A stretch of DNA of 6,638 nt, from NCBI GenBank assembly GCA_964395765.1, contig CAYNCU010000223.1:1-6638 (forward strand). Direction: 5' to 3'. This stretch comes from DATDPY01 sp964395765 (GTDB lineage: Bacteria; Bacteroidota; Bacteroidia; Cytophagales; Cyclobacteriaceae). The position numbers and the translations under genes are program-made. Shown here one piece after another: positions 1 through 6,520 of the stretch; position 1 is the stretch's first letter, and the number at the start of each line of letters is the position of its first letter. The notes below the pieces were generated by a model. It ran no database searches and had not been told where the DNA came from. It worked only from the letters and a program-made list of their open reading frames with translations.

Positions 1-425
1 ATAAAGGCAAATTTTCTTACTACCGGACGGTGATCGGTTTATTATCCGGGTACAGGGAATCCATGCTGAAAGTCACCCTTGATAACGAAACCGTTCGCGA
101 AGAGATTTTTTTGATGACGGTATCAAAGGGTAACACATTCGGGGGTGGTTTCAGGCTGAATCCATATGCCTTGAATACTGACGGCCTGCTCGACATCTGT
201 GTGATCCGAAAGATCCCTGTCCTGAAACGTTTTGTTTTTTTGCCGACAATGAGCTTTGCCGGACATAAAAGCCTAAAACAAGTTTCATTTTATAAATGTA
301 AGGAATGCATTATCGCTGCCAATGACCAACTTGTTGCACATCTTGACGGGGAATTTATCGGTCACCCGCCTTTCAGCTTAAAAGTATTGCCTAAATATAT
401 TTTAATCAGGAATCTTTTACAGTAA
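1..425 (+). CDS. Diacylglycerol kinase family (YegS/DgkB-like) lipid kinase, C-terminal part
   Basis: This is the 3' end of a soluble or membrane-associated lipid kinase that would transfer the ATP gamma-phosphate to diacylglycerol or a related lipid or sphingoid substrate. The frame is open from base 3 to the TAA at 423-425, so the gene begins upstream of the window; the GTG at 30 is an internal valine, not a start. Visible family features are the C-terminal beta-sandwich pattern, with NTFGGGFRLNP followed by ALNTDGLLDI, a conserved G-H pair in FAGHKSL, and HLDGEFIG near the end. The DGE triad matches the region that supplies the catalytic acidic residue in DgkB-type kinases. The N-terminal nucleotide-binding domain with its GGDGT motif is outside the window, so activity cannot be judged. 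Its end overlaps the convergent Lgt-family gene by 20 bp. Exact lipid substrate is unknown; the family call is firm. Confidence 0.88.
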   Translation, partial: KGKFSYYRTVIGLLSGYRESMLKVTLDNETVREEIFLMTVSKGNTFGGGFRLNPYALNTDGLLDICVIRKIPVLKRFVFLPTMSFAGHKSLKQVSFYKCKECIIAANDQLVAHLDGEFIGHPPFSLKVLPKYILIRNLLQ

Positions 426-1227
426 GTAACTGTTTTTTTGAAAGCGTAATATAAAAATATAAGGCAATAAGGATTATAATAACCGAAAGAAATTGTGCGT
501 TGGTCAGAAGGCCGTTAAACAGGTATCCCCGGGAAACATCCCCCCTGAAAAATTCGATTATAAACCTACCCGCCGAATATAACAGCAGGTATAAAAGAAT
601 AATCTGGCCGTCAAATTTCTTATGCCTGGAAATTATCATTAAAAATGTCATCAATGAATAAATAAAGAATGAGCTGTAAAGTTGTGTCGGATGCAAGGGA
701 GTGTTTAGCGGTTCCGCCTGTGAAGCCGGATTTGTAAAAGTAACTCCGATAAAACTTTGTGTAGGTTTTCCGAAACAGCATCCGGCAAAGAAACATCCGA
801 TTCGCCCGGTGCCATGAACAATACATGTTGTGATGGCCATTACATCCAGCATGGGAAGAATGGGGATTTTATGAAAACGGAAGAATAACAGCATGGTGGG
901 TATTGCGAAAATCAGGGAACCATAGAAAACAAATCCCTGGCTGAAATTGGTGATAAGGTCTACCGGGTGATGGATGTAATGAGCCGGGTTTTCGAAAAAC
1001 ATGAAAAATTTTCCGCCGGCGATTGCGGCGACCATGATATATAATACCAGTTGATTGGTGGTATCGAATGAAATATTAAATTTCTTTTTTCCGACCCTGG
1101 CCGTATACATAAAACCAAGAAAAGCACCCAACGCAATCATGGTGCCATAGGAATAAATAGTTATTTTTTCCGGGAATAGGGAAGCAAGAAAATGAGGAGT
1201 ATCGAATTGAAATAAAACAGGATGCAT
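406..1227 (-). CDS. lgt: Prolipoprotein diacylglyceryl transferase (Lgt) family membrane protein, variant active-site motif
   Basis: Lgt moves a diacylglyceryl group from phosphatidylglycerol to the lipobox cysteine of prelipoproteins in the inner membrane. This 273-residue protein has the family's usual length and about seven hydrophobic segments. Recognisable motifs are IYSYG (24-28), AIAGGKFFMFFENP (69-81), GFVFYGSLI (98-106), GRIGCFFAGCCFGKPT (141-156), HPTQLYSSF (179-187) and GRFIIEFFRGD (220-230). The signature Arg142, Gly153, Arg221 and Glu225 are present. Aligned by eye to E. coli Lgt (GRIGNFINGE), the conserved Asn146 and Glu151 are both Cys here (Cys145, Cys150), and the loop His103 is Tyr102. 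This Cys-rich form resembles an Lgt-like subgroup found in Bacteroidota and other phyla, so it may be a divergent Lgt or a paralogue with another role. ATG at 1227 starts the protein just before the first conserved region; the leader is AT-rich without a clear ribosome site. Family is certain, function less so. Confidence 0.85.
   Translation of the reverse strand: MHPVLFQFDTPHFLASLFPEKITIYSYGTMIALGAFLGFMYTARVGKKKFNISFDTTNQLVLYIMVAAIAGGKFFMFFENPAHYIHHPVDLITNFSQGFVFYGSLIFAIPTMLLFFRFHKIPILPMLDVMAITTCIVHGTGRIGCFFAGCCFGKPTQSFIGVTFTNPASQAEPLNTPLHPTQLYSSFFIYSLMTFLMIISRHKKFDGQIILLYLLLYSAGRFIIEFFRGDVSRGYLFNGLLTNAQFLSVIIILIALYFYITLSKKQLLTVKDS
419..439 (+). terminator. Probable intrinsic terminator of the lipid kinase gene
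   Basis: A perfect 5-bp stem (ACAGT at 419-423, ACTGT at 429-433) with a 5-nt loop is followed by an uninterrupted T run (433-439). The left arm ends on the first base of the kinase stop codon, and the whole element lies inside the last codons of, and just beyond the coding end of, the opposing Lgt-family gene. The T-tract suits only + strand transcripts, since the opposite side is followed by AAAAGATTCC read on -. The stem is short and AT-rich, so it may be weak. Confidence 0.45.
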
Positions 1228-1318
1228 TTAAATTTTTAAAGATTTAATGGTAAAATTCCCTGTAAATTACTCATTTCAGTAAAGTATTAAATTATTAAAT
1301 CGGTAAGAATATTGAACA

Positions 1319-1351
1319 TTTATTAACATTTGCAGGAAATTCTTAAATTTG
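1319..1351 (+). promoter_or_regulatory. Candidate Bacteroidota-type promoter for the nucleotidyltransferase gene
   Basis: TAAATTTG at 1344-1351 is an exact match to the Bacteroidota -7 element TAnnTTTG. A partial -33 element (TTTA, consensus TTTG) lies 21 nt upstream at 1319-1322. The predicted transcript would start about 25 nt before the TTG start codon at 1382. The surrounding gap is very AT-rich, so a chance match is possible. Confidence 0.4.
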
Positions 1352-1381
1352 TCCATAAATTAAATTAAAACTCAGGGGTTT

Positions 1382-1981
1382 TTGGAAGAAAAAATTGTTA
1401 TACTTATTCTTGCTGCAGGCCCTTCCCACCGATTTGGCAAGCCTAAACAACTACTTGAGTATAAAGGTAAATCCCTTCTTGAAAATTCAATCGACAGTGC
1501 ATTAAAATCGACCGTTGGCCCTGTAATCGTAATTACCGGTGCCAACCATTCAAAACTCGAAAGGATTTTTAAGAAATACGATTCTATTAAAGTCTTTCAT
1601 AATAAGAACTGGGCTAAAGGATTGAGTTCCTCGATTCAAAAAGGCCTTAATTCGGCCCGCAAATCCTATCCGAATTTATACGGCATTCTGATTATGCTTT
1701 GTGATCAACCTTTGATCTCACACGAATACGTGATTGATATGATTCGTTCTCATTATACCTATGGGAAGAAGATCATTGCTTCCGGTTACGGAGGTTCTTA
1801 TGGAGTACCTGTATTTTTCCACAAGACTATTTTTGGTTACCTTGATAAAATTTCCGAATCGGATGGAGCCAAAACCGTTATTACCAAATTAAAACAGGAT
1901 GTCCATGTTATTCCAAACCCTGATGCCGAAATCGATGTGGACACACCGGAAAGTTATAAGAAACTCCTGAAGAGAAAATAA
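1382..1981 (+). CDS. MobA/MocA-like nucleotidyltransferase family protein
   Basis: A 199-residue single-domain GT-A-fold nucleotidyltransferase of the MobA-like NTP transferase group, which includes MobA, MocA and relatives that attach a nucleotide to molybdopterin or another small substrate. The N-terminal nucleotide-binding loop is LAAGPSHRFGKPKQLL (10-25), close to the family LAAGxSxRMGxPKQLL, with Pro at the variable position. Further family motifs are NKNWAKGLSSSIQKGL (74-89), LCDQP (106-110) whose Asp108 should bind the metal, the segment GVPVFFHK to SESDGAKTVITK (141-169), where MocA-type proteins have PvlF and GDxGar, and EIDVDTPESY (183-192) near the C-terminus. The start is TTG at 1382: an in-frame stop lies at 1361-1363, no ATG precedes the nucleotide loop, and AGGGG lies just upstream. 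Length is usual for MocA-like proteins. No xanthine dehydrogenase, XdhC or molybdopterin genes are in view, so substrate and pathway are undetermined; it appears to be transcribed alone. Confidence 0.87.
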   Translation: MEEKIVILILAAGPSHRFGKPKQLLEYKGKSLLENSIDSALKSTVGPVIVITGANHSKLERIFKKYDSIKVFHNKNWAKGLSSSIQKGLNSARKSYPNLYGILIMLCDQPLISHEYVIDMIRSHYTYGKKIIASGYGGSYGVPVFFHKTIFGYLDKISESDGAKTVITKLKQDVHVIPNPDAEIDVDTPESYKKLLKRK

Positions 1982-2067
1982 ATCGACCTATCGGGATTTT
2001 ATCAACCGGATTTCCGTCTGAATTTTAACTTCAATGCCTTTCGGGGTGAGAATATTTTTATAGACCC

Positions 2068-2099
2068 TTTCGGGTTAAAAAAACCCTCCGGTAACTTTG
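2068..2099 (+). promoter_or_regulatory. Candidate promoter for the response regulator transcript
   Basis: TAACTTTG at 2092-2099 matches the Bacteroidota -7 element TAnnTTTG exactly, and TTTC at 2068-2071 matches three of four bases of the -33 element TTTG at a spacing of 20 nt, within the expected range. Transcription would begin near 2103-2106, giving a leader of about 250 nt before the regulator ATG at 2356. The left arm of a GC-rich inverted repeat directly abuts the -7 element. Confidence 0.42.
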
Positions 2100-2138
2100 T
2101 GAGGGTAATATGAGGGTTTAGGCAGTCCCGGAGGGGTT
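2082..2138. repeat. GC-rich inverted repeat enclosing a -7 promoter element
   Basis: CCCTCCGG at 2084-2091 and CCGGAGGG at 2128-2135 are perfect 8-bp complements. Pairing continues outward as AA (2082-2083) with TT (2137-2138) past one bulged G at 2136. The 36-nt spacer begins with the -7 match TAACTTTG and contains two GAGGGT repeats (2101-2106, 2112-2117) that can pair alternatively with ACCCTC (2083-2088). It could be a dyad operator or a structured RNA; no T-tract follows, so it is not a typical intrinsic terminator of the upstream gene. Confidence 0.5.
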
Positions 2139-2222
2139 AATTCAATCGTGTAGATTTCGAATTTCACACAATATGTATTATCTTACCATACCCTTGTTTG
2201 GGGGATTTTTAATACTTAAAAT

Positions 2223-2270
2223 AAAGGATAATCGGTTCGAAAAAGGATAATTAAAAATCAAAGGCGATAT
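2223..2270 (+). repeat. Short tandem-spaced direct repeats upstream of the response regulator
   Basis: AAAGGATAAT occurs exactly at 2223-2232 and 2242-2251, 19 bp apart, followed 18 bp later by the degenerate copy AAAGGCGATAT at 2260-2270. Further partial echoes lie nearby: GATAAT at 2279-2284 and CGATATT at 2304-2310. The even spacing suggests possible binding sites, but AT-rich composition makes chance similarity plausible. No binding protein is known. Confidence 0.35.
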
Positions 2271-2355
2271 TTACTCCTGATAATACGGATCATTTTATAC
2301 CCACGATATTCGGATCTTTTCAAGAGATTACTTTCTTTAAAATCAAAATAATGGG

Positions 2356-2985
2356 ATGGATGATAAAAATTATAAAATTGTCATAATTGAGGATACCGAT
2401 GTAGTTCGGGAAAGCCTTAAAATCCTGATCGGAGGATTTGGGGGTTATCAGGTTACCGGTGCATTCGCGATGTGTGAAAATGCTTTGAAGTTTATGGAAA
2501 AAAACCAGCCTGACCTGGTGCTGATGGATATGGAACTACCCGGAATGAATGGTATCGAAGGCATTAAACATATCAGGAAAAAATGGCCGGAATTGGATGT
2601 ATTAATGCTGACGGTGCATGAGGATTCCGACCTTGTTTTTCAGGCTCTTGTAGCCGGCGCCTCGGGTTATATAACCAAAAATTCGGATCACAACAAAATA
2701 TTGGATGCAATTAATGAAGTAAAGAACGGGGGTGCCCCGATGAGTACGAACATCGCAAGAATGGTAGTGGAATCTTTTCAGAAAAATCTCAATTCACCTT
2801 TATCCCGAAGAGAAACAGAAGTTCTTGAATTGCTGTCAGCAGGAAAAAGTTATTCGGTCATTGCAGATGAACTTTTTATCCATAAGGAAACTGTGAAAAC
2901 CCATATAAAAAATATATACGTTAAGTTGCAGGTAAATTCCAAAGCAGCAGCCATCGCCTTAGCAAGAAAAAATAAGCTTATTTGA
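2356..2985 (+). CDS. NarL/LuxR-family DNA-binding response regulator
   Basis: A 209-residue two-domain transcription regulator, acting in the cytoplasm as the output half of a two-component system. The receiver domain (about 7-122) keeps the phosphorylation machinery: acidic pair Glu12-Asp13 in IIEDTD, phospho-acceptor Asp58 in LVLMDMELPGMNG, Thr86 in LMLTVHED, and Lys108 in GYITKN. After a short linker, the LuxR-type helix-turn-helix (about 147-206) begins with LSRRETEVLELLSAGKSYSVIA and carries the recognition-helix pattern HKETVKTHIKNIYVKL. Length is standard. ATG at 2356 is the only ATG in frame before the receiver motifs; a stop lies in frame at 2338-2340, and GGG immediately precedes it. 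No histidine kinase is adjacent, so its partner kinase is encoded elsewhere. It lies 272 bp upstream of the SusC gene on the same strand and could control that locus, but this rests on position only. Confidence 0.94.
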   Translation: MDDKNYKIVIIEDTDVVRESLKILIGGFGGYQVTGAFAMCENALKFMEKNQPDLVLMDMELPGMNGIEGIKHIRKKWPELDVLMLTVHEDSDLVFQALVAGASGYITKNSDHNKILDAINEVKNGGAPMSTNIARMVVESFQKNLNSPLSRRETEVLELLSAGKSYSVIADELFIHKETVKTHIKNIYVKLQVNSKAAAIALARKNKLI

Positions 2986-3002
2986 TTATTGCGATTTTTT
3001 TC

Positions 3003-3034
3003 AAATGTATTTCACCATTTATATAAATGTATTT
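3003..3034 (+). repeat. 10-bp direct repeat downstream of the response regulator
   Basis: AAATGTATTT occurs exactly at 3003-3012 and 3025-3034, with starts 22 bp apart (about two helical turns). It lies 18 bp after the regulator stop and about 225 bp before the SusC start, so it could be a pair of same-face binding sites; the low-complexity AT sequence makes this uncertain. Confidence 0.3.
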
Positions 3035-3120
3035 TTAACGGAATTATACCGGAAAAATCGAGCTAATAAAATCACGTTTTTTGGGTGATACTCCCACATT
3101 TATTTAATCCCCAACTTTGA

Positions 3121-3157
3121 CATAAGCCGGTCCATTGTGACCCATCTGGTGCTTATG
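3121..3157. repeat. Nested inverted repeat in the SusC upstream region
   Basis: CATAAGC (3121-3127) and GCTTATG (3151-3157) are perfect 7-bp complements with centres 30 bp apart. Inside them GGTC (3129-3132) and GACC (3139-3142) form a second stem with a 6-nt loop. As RNA this gives a two-tier stem in the SusC leader; as DNA it is a dyad with half-sites about three helical turns apart. A weak -7 match (CAACTTTG, 3112-3119, one mismatch, no -33 partner at the right distance) lies immediately upstream. Confidence 0.45.
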
Positions 3158-3181
3158 ATTAAAGAAATATATAAAATAAAT

Positions 3182-3232
3182 CTGATTATTCATCAGGATT
3201 CACATCAGAATGAAATCTGGCTGAACCGGCCA
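3182..3232 (+). other. Two small hairpins in the SusC leader
   Basis: CTGAT (3182-3186) and ATCAG (3192-3196) form a perfect stem with a 5-nt loop, and TGGC (3218-3221) pairs with GCCA (3229-3232) across 7 nt. Neither is followed by a T-tract, so neither is a terminator. With the nested repeat upstream they suggest a folded 5' leader ahead of the SusC start codon, though each stem alone is short enough to be chance. Confidence 0.3.
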
Positions 3233-3257
3233 TGTTTAATTACTAACCCCAATATAT

Positions 3258-6200
3258 ATGAGGAAAATTCTACTCTCTTTTATCTGGATGACTGCACTGG
3301 TATTGCCACAAATCCTAGCGGCACAGGAAAGGGTAGTTTCCGGTAAAGTAACTTCCAAAGAAGATAACTCCCCGCTTCCGGGAGTTAATGTAATTATCAA
3401 AGGTACTACCAACGGGACGGTAACCGATGTGGATGGCAATTATAAACTTACTATCCCGCCGGAAGGAACCATTTTGGTATTCAGTTATATTGGTCTGGCT
3501 TCGCAGGAAATAACGGTGGGCAATCAATCCGTGATCAATGTGGCTATGGCCAATGATGTAAAGCAGCTTAATGAAATAGTTGTTACCGCCGGAGGTATCC
3601 GTAGAGAGGTCCGGGCATTAGGGTATTCAGTCGAAAGTGTGGGAGGAGAAAAAGTTAATGAGGCTGCCGAACCGGATGCATTGCGCGCTCTCCAGGGAAA
3701 AGTTCCCGGCGTCGATATTCTGGGTTCCAGTGGGGCACCGGGCAGCGCTACCCGAATAACCATCAGAGGAAATTCTTCCTTGTTAGGGAATAATCAACCA
3801 TTATTTGTGGTAGACGGTATTCCGTTTAATAATGATGAGAACAGGACCTTTAATCAGTTGGCAGATGGAGGAGCCTACAGCAGCCGGATTGCGGACCTTG
3901 ATCCGAATAATATAAAATCAATCTCCATATTAAAGGGGGCTGCTGCCGCGGCACTTTACGGTTCAAGGGCAGGTAACGGAGTAATTCTGGTCACTACAAA
4001 ATCGGGAGATCCGAAAGCATCAAAAAAGGGGCTTGAAATGACTTATCGTTCTTCGTTTGCATGGGAAAAAATAGCCAATCTGCCGGATTATCAAAATACC
4101 TATGGAACCGGTGTAAATTTTGCTTATCAGCAGGCAAATGGTTCCTGGGGAGCTCCCTTTATAGGTACAAAACCATATGCCACCCTTGACTCAATACCTC
4201 ACTGGTATGCCGGCCGCCCGGGCGAGGAACAATTTAATAACGTAAAGGTTCCTTACAGGGCTTATCCCGATAATGTAAAGGACCTGTTCAGAACTGGTAA
4301 TGTTATCGATAACTCACTTACTATCAATACCGGAAATGAAAAGGCCGCTTTATCCATAACCGCATCAAATACTACCAATAACGGATACGTTCCCAATACG
4401 CTATTTGACAGAACAAGTATCAGTGCCGGGGGTAATGCACAACTTGACAATAAATTCCAGGCAGGCGCCAATCTGACCTACATCCGTACCCGGCAAAACG
4501 GGGTTCAAAGCGGTGTTGGTTCCCTGGGAAGTAATGATCCATCGGCATTTGCCCGTGCTCTTTTCCTCGGAAGAAACTGGGATGTACAGGGGCAGCCTTT
4601 TCAAAACCCCGTCGATATGGGAAGTGAATTTATGGTAGCCAGGGGACAGGCAGATAACCCTTACTGGTCTTACAAAAATGCAGGTTTCAGGTCAAATGTA
4701 AACCGTACCATAGCTTCCATAAACCTTGGTTATGATCTTTATGAATGGTTGAATTTTAATTATAGAATCGGCATTAACACCTATAGTCAAAGGGATAAGG
4801 ATTTCATAAGACCCGGCTCAACCGGTGCCAGCGGTTTGGGAAGACTGACCCTTGATAATACCGATTTCGAGGAAATTGAATCCAACTTTCTTGTAACCGT
4901 TAAAAAAGACTTTAATGAAAACTTTTCCTTCAAAGGAATTCTTGGGAATAATGTAAACCAGAGAACAACAAACCGCCAGGCTGTTCAGGGAACTCAGTAC
5001 GTAGTTTTCAATATTGATGATCTTGACAACATGACCAATGTAGTTCCTTTTGGCGGTGACTATGAGCAAAGAAGGCTAATTGGCGTTTTTGCTGATGTTG
5101 ATTTTGGTTATCGTGACTGGGCCTACCTTACCATGACAGGGCGCAATGACTGGTCTTCCACATTGCCCATAAAACATAATAGTTTCTTTTATCCTGCCAT
5201 AACGGGTTCCGTGGTATTAACGGATGCCCTGGGAATAAAATCAAACTCACTGCAATTTCTGAAGCTGAGAGCAAGCTGGTCGAAAGTGGGAAATGATACC
5301 GATCCTTACCAGCTTATGCCTGTATATTTAATTAACGATTATTTCAACACCAGCCCGTTTCCCACTGCTCAACTGCCTTTTACACCGACAGGAGGATCAA
5401 CCCTGGCAGGTGCTACTTTAAGTGATGTGGAAAGAGATCCCAACCTGAAACCTGAAACTACGCAAGAGGTTGAGGCGGGGTTTGACAGCAGGCTTTTCAA
5501 TGACAGGCTTTCATTGAATGTCACTGTATATAAGCGGCTTTCGAAAGATGAAATAGCAGGTGTTTCTCTGCCGGAGGAATCAGGATTTGAATTGTTTTTT
5601 ACCAACTTCGGTGAAGTTTCCAATAAAGGAATTGAAATCGGACTGGGCGTTACACCTATTAAAACGGTCAACGGATTCCAGTGGGATATTTTTGGCACAT
5701 TTACCCATAATAAAAATGTTGTGGAAAAATTACGGCCGGGAGTAGATGAAATTACCATTGACCCCGGATCTTCTTTTGCCGGCAGTGTTTCTGCCGTACT
5801 CAGACCCGGCCAGGAGTACGGATTACTGAAAGGTTCTGTGGATAACAGGGACCAGGATGGTAATCTTTTGATTGATCCATCCAACGGGTTAATGATCCGT
5901 TCCCTTGAGACACAAATAATTGGAAATCCGAATCCTGATTTCATTGTTGGCATTACCAATACTGTTAAATACAAAGGCTTCACCCTTAATGCAGTATTCG
6001 ATTGGAAACAGGGAGGTGATATGTATTCCAATACCATTAATACGATGCTGGGAAGAGGCGTATTAAAATCCAGTGAGGACCGTGAAATTGACCGGATCAT
6101 TCCGGGAGTCTATGGTGATCCCAATACACATGAACCCATCCGAAATGAAAACGGTGACAAGATCAAGAACCAAACCATGGTAGAAACAAATGCATTATGG

Positions 6201-6506
6201 TTCGGTGAATCTTTTGGTATAAACGGCGCAGATGAATGGGCGGTATTTGACGCCACCGTTTTCAGGTTGAGGGAAGTAACCTTCGGATATGACCTGCCGG
6301 AAGCATGGATCGCTAAAACTCCTTTCAGCAGAATTAACCTTTCTCTTTCGGGAAGGAATTTATGGTACCTGGCTCCGGGATTCCCGAAAGACACAAACTT
6401 CGACCCGGAAGTAAATCAGTTCGGCGCTACCAACAAGCAGGGTATAGAATATTCTGCAACTCCTTCGGTAAAAAGGTATGCTGTAAGTCTTAGTGCAACA
6501 TTTTAA
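3258..6506 (+). CDS. SusC/RagA family TonB-linked outer membrane transporter
   Basis: A complete 1082-residue TonB-dependent outer-membrane channel that imports glycans, peptides or similar nutrients together with a SusD-type lipoprotein. Residues 1-22 form a Sec signal peptide (MRKILL, hydrophobic core, cleavage near LAA|QE). A carboxypeptidase-D-regulatory-like beta-sandwich domain follows (about 25-98, VVSGKVTSKEDNSPLPGVNV to INVAM), then a TonB-box-like segment LNEIVVTAGG (104-113), the plug (about 118-250) with the SusC signature RITIRGNSSL and PLFVVDGIPF, IKSISILKGAAAAALYGSRA and GVILVTTKSG, and then the beta-barrel to the terminal aromatic strand KRYAVSLSATF ending in Phe. Length is normal and no frameshift or missing domain is seen. 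There is no STN domain between signal peptide and regulatory domain, so direct signalling to an anti-sigma factor is unlikely. ATG at 3258 gives the signal peptide exactly and lacks a Shine-Dalgarno sequence. The SusD-type gene follows after about 14-26 nt, so the two should be co-transcribed. Substrate is unknown. Confidence 0.96.
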   Translation: MRKILLSFIWMTALVLPQILAAQERVVSGKVTSKEDNSPLPGVNVIIKGTTNGTVTDVDGNYKLTIPPEGTILVFSYIGLASQEITVGNQSVINVAMANDVKQLNEIVVTAGGIRREVRALGYSVESVGGEKVNEAAEPDALRALQGKVPGVDILGSSGAPGSATRITIRGNSSLLGNNQPLFVVDGIPFNNDENRTFNQLADGGAYSSRIADLDPNNIKSISILKGAAAAALYGSRAGNGVILVTTKSGDPKASKKGLEMTYRSSFAWEKIANLPDYQNTYGTGVNFAYQQANGSWGAPFIGTKPYATLDSIPHWYAGRPGEEQFNNVKVPYRAYPDNVKDLFRTGNVIDNSLTINTGNEKAALSITASNTTNNGYVPNTLFDRTSISAGGNAQLDNKFQAGANLTYIRTRQNGVQSGVGSLGSNDPSAFARALFLGRNWDVQGQPFQNPVDMGSEFMVARGQADNPYWSYKNAGFRSNVNRTIASINLGYDLYEWLNFNYRIGINTYSQRDKDFIRPGSTGASGLGRLTLDNTDFEEIESNFLVTVKKDFNENFSFKGILGNNVNQRTTNRQAVQGTQYVVFNIDDLDNMTNVVPFGGDYEQRRLIGVFADVDFGYRDWAYLTMTGRNDWSSTLPIKHNSFFYPAITGSVVLTDALGIKSNSLQFLKLRASWSKVGNDTDPYQLMPVYLINDYFNTSPFPTAQLPFTPTGGSTLAGATLSDVERDPNLKPETTQEVEAGFDSRLFNDRLSLNVTVYKRLSKDEIAGVSLPEESGFELFFTNFGEVSNKGIEIGLGVTPIKTVNGFQWDIFGTFTHNKNVVEKLRPGVDEITIDPGSSFAGSVSAVLRPGQEYGLLKGSVDNRDQDGNLLIDPSNGLMIRSLETQIIGNPNPDFIVGITNTVKYKGFTLNAVFDWKQGGDMYSNTINTMLGRGVLKSSEDREIDRIIPGVYGDPNTHEPIRNENGDKIKNQTMVETNALWFGESFGINGADEWAVFDATVFRLREVTFGYDLPEAWIAKTPFSRINLSLSGRNLWYLAPGFPKDTNFDPEVNQFGATNKQGIEYSATPSVKRYAVSLSATF

Positions 6507-6520
6507 TTAGGTTAAAGCGA

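Larger units (their letters stand above)
1982..2355. other. 374-bp intergenic region between nucleotidyltransferase and response regulator
   Basis: No convincing protein-coding or classical RNA gene is visible. The region has two parts. The left part (about 2041-2138) contains runs of C and G that can form competing stems: ACCC/GGGT around 2064-2074, GGGTT/AACCC across 2072-2086, AAACCCTC/GAGGGTTT, and a longer CCCTCCGG/CCGGAGGG pair. The right part (about 2140-2355) is AT-rich with short direct repeats. The promoter match and the two best repeats are listed separately. Confidence 0.6.

Noticed and set aside
620..826. 68-codon frame on - within the Lgt-family gene
   Set aside because: It is out of frame with the conserved Lgt motifs, which are uninterrupted in the 406-1227 frame, so it is a shadow.
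2194..2214. CCC/GGG stem followed by TTTTT as a terminator of the nucleotidyltransferase
   Set aside because: The stem is only about 3-4 bp, and it sits more than 200 bp after the stop codon, so it is too weak to call.
2173..2250. 25-codon small frame (MYYLTIPLFGGFLILK...) in the putative regulator leader
   Set aside because: It is hydrophobic and ATG-initiated, so a leader peptide was considered. It has no ribosome site and no supporting context, and a frame of this length is expected by chance.
3077..3094. TGGG/CCCA and ATCAC/GTGAT stems after the response regulator as its terminator
   Set aside because: The stems are mutually exclusive, 4-5 bp long, and not followed by a T-tract.
3117..3122. 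TTGACA as a sigma70-like -35 box for susC
   Set aside because: No -10-like hexamer lies at 16-18 bp (the bases there are ACCCAT), and Bacteroidota primary promoters do not use this consensus.
3137..3346. 69-codon frame on + overlapping the SusC start
   Set aside because: It overlaps the SusC signal peptide in another frame, begins from a non-ATG codon inside an inverted repeat and shows no domain or signal features.
5369..6100. 243-codon open frame on - inside the SusC gene
   Set aside because: It lies wholly antisense to a well-conserved SusC barrel region, its translation is Ser/Pro/Leu-rich with no recognisable domain, and such antisense frames are common by codon bias.
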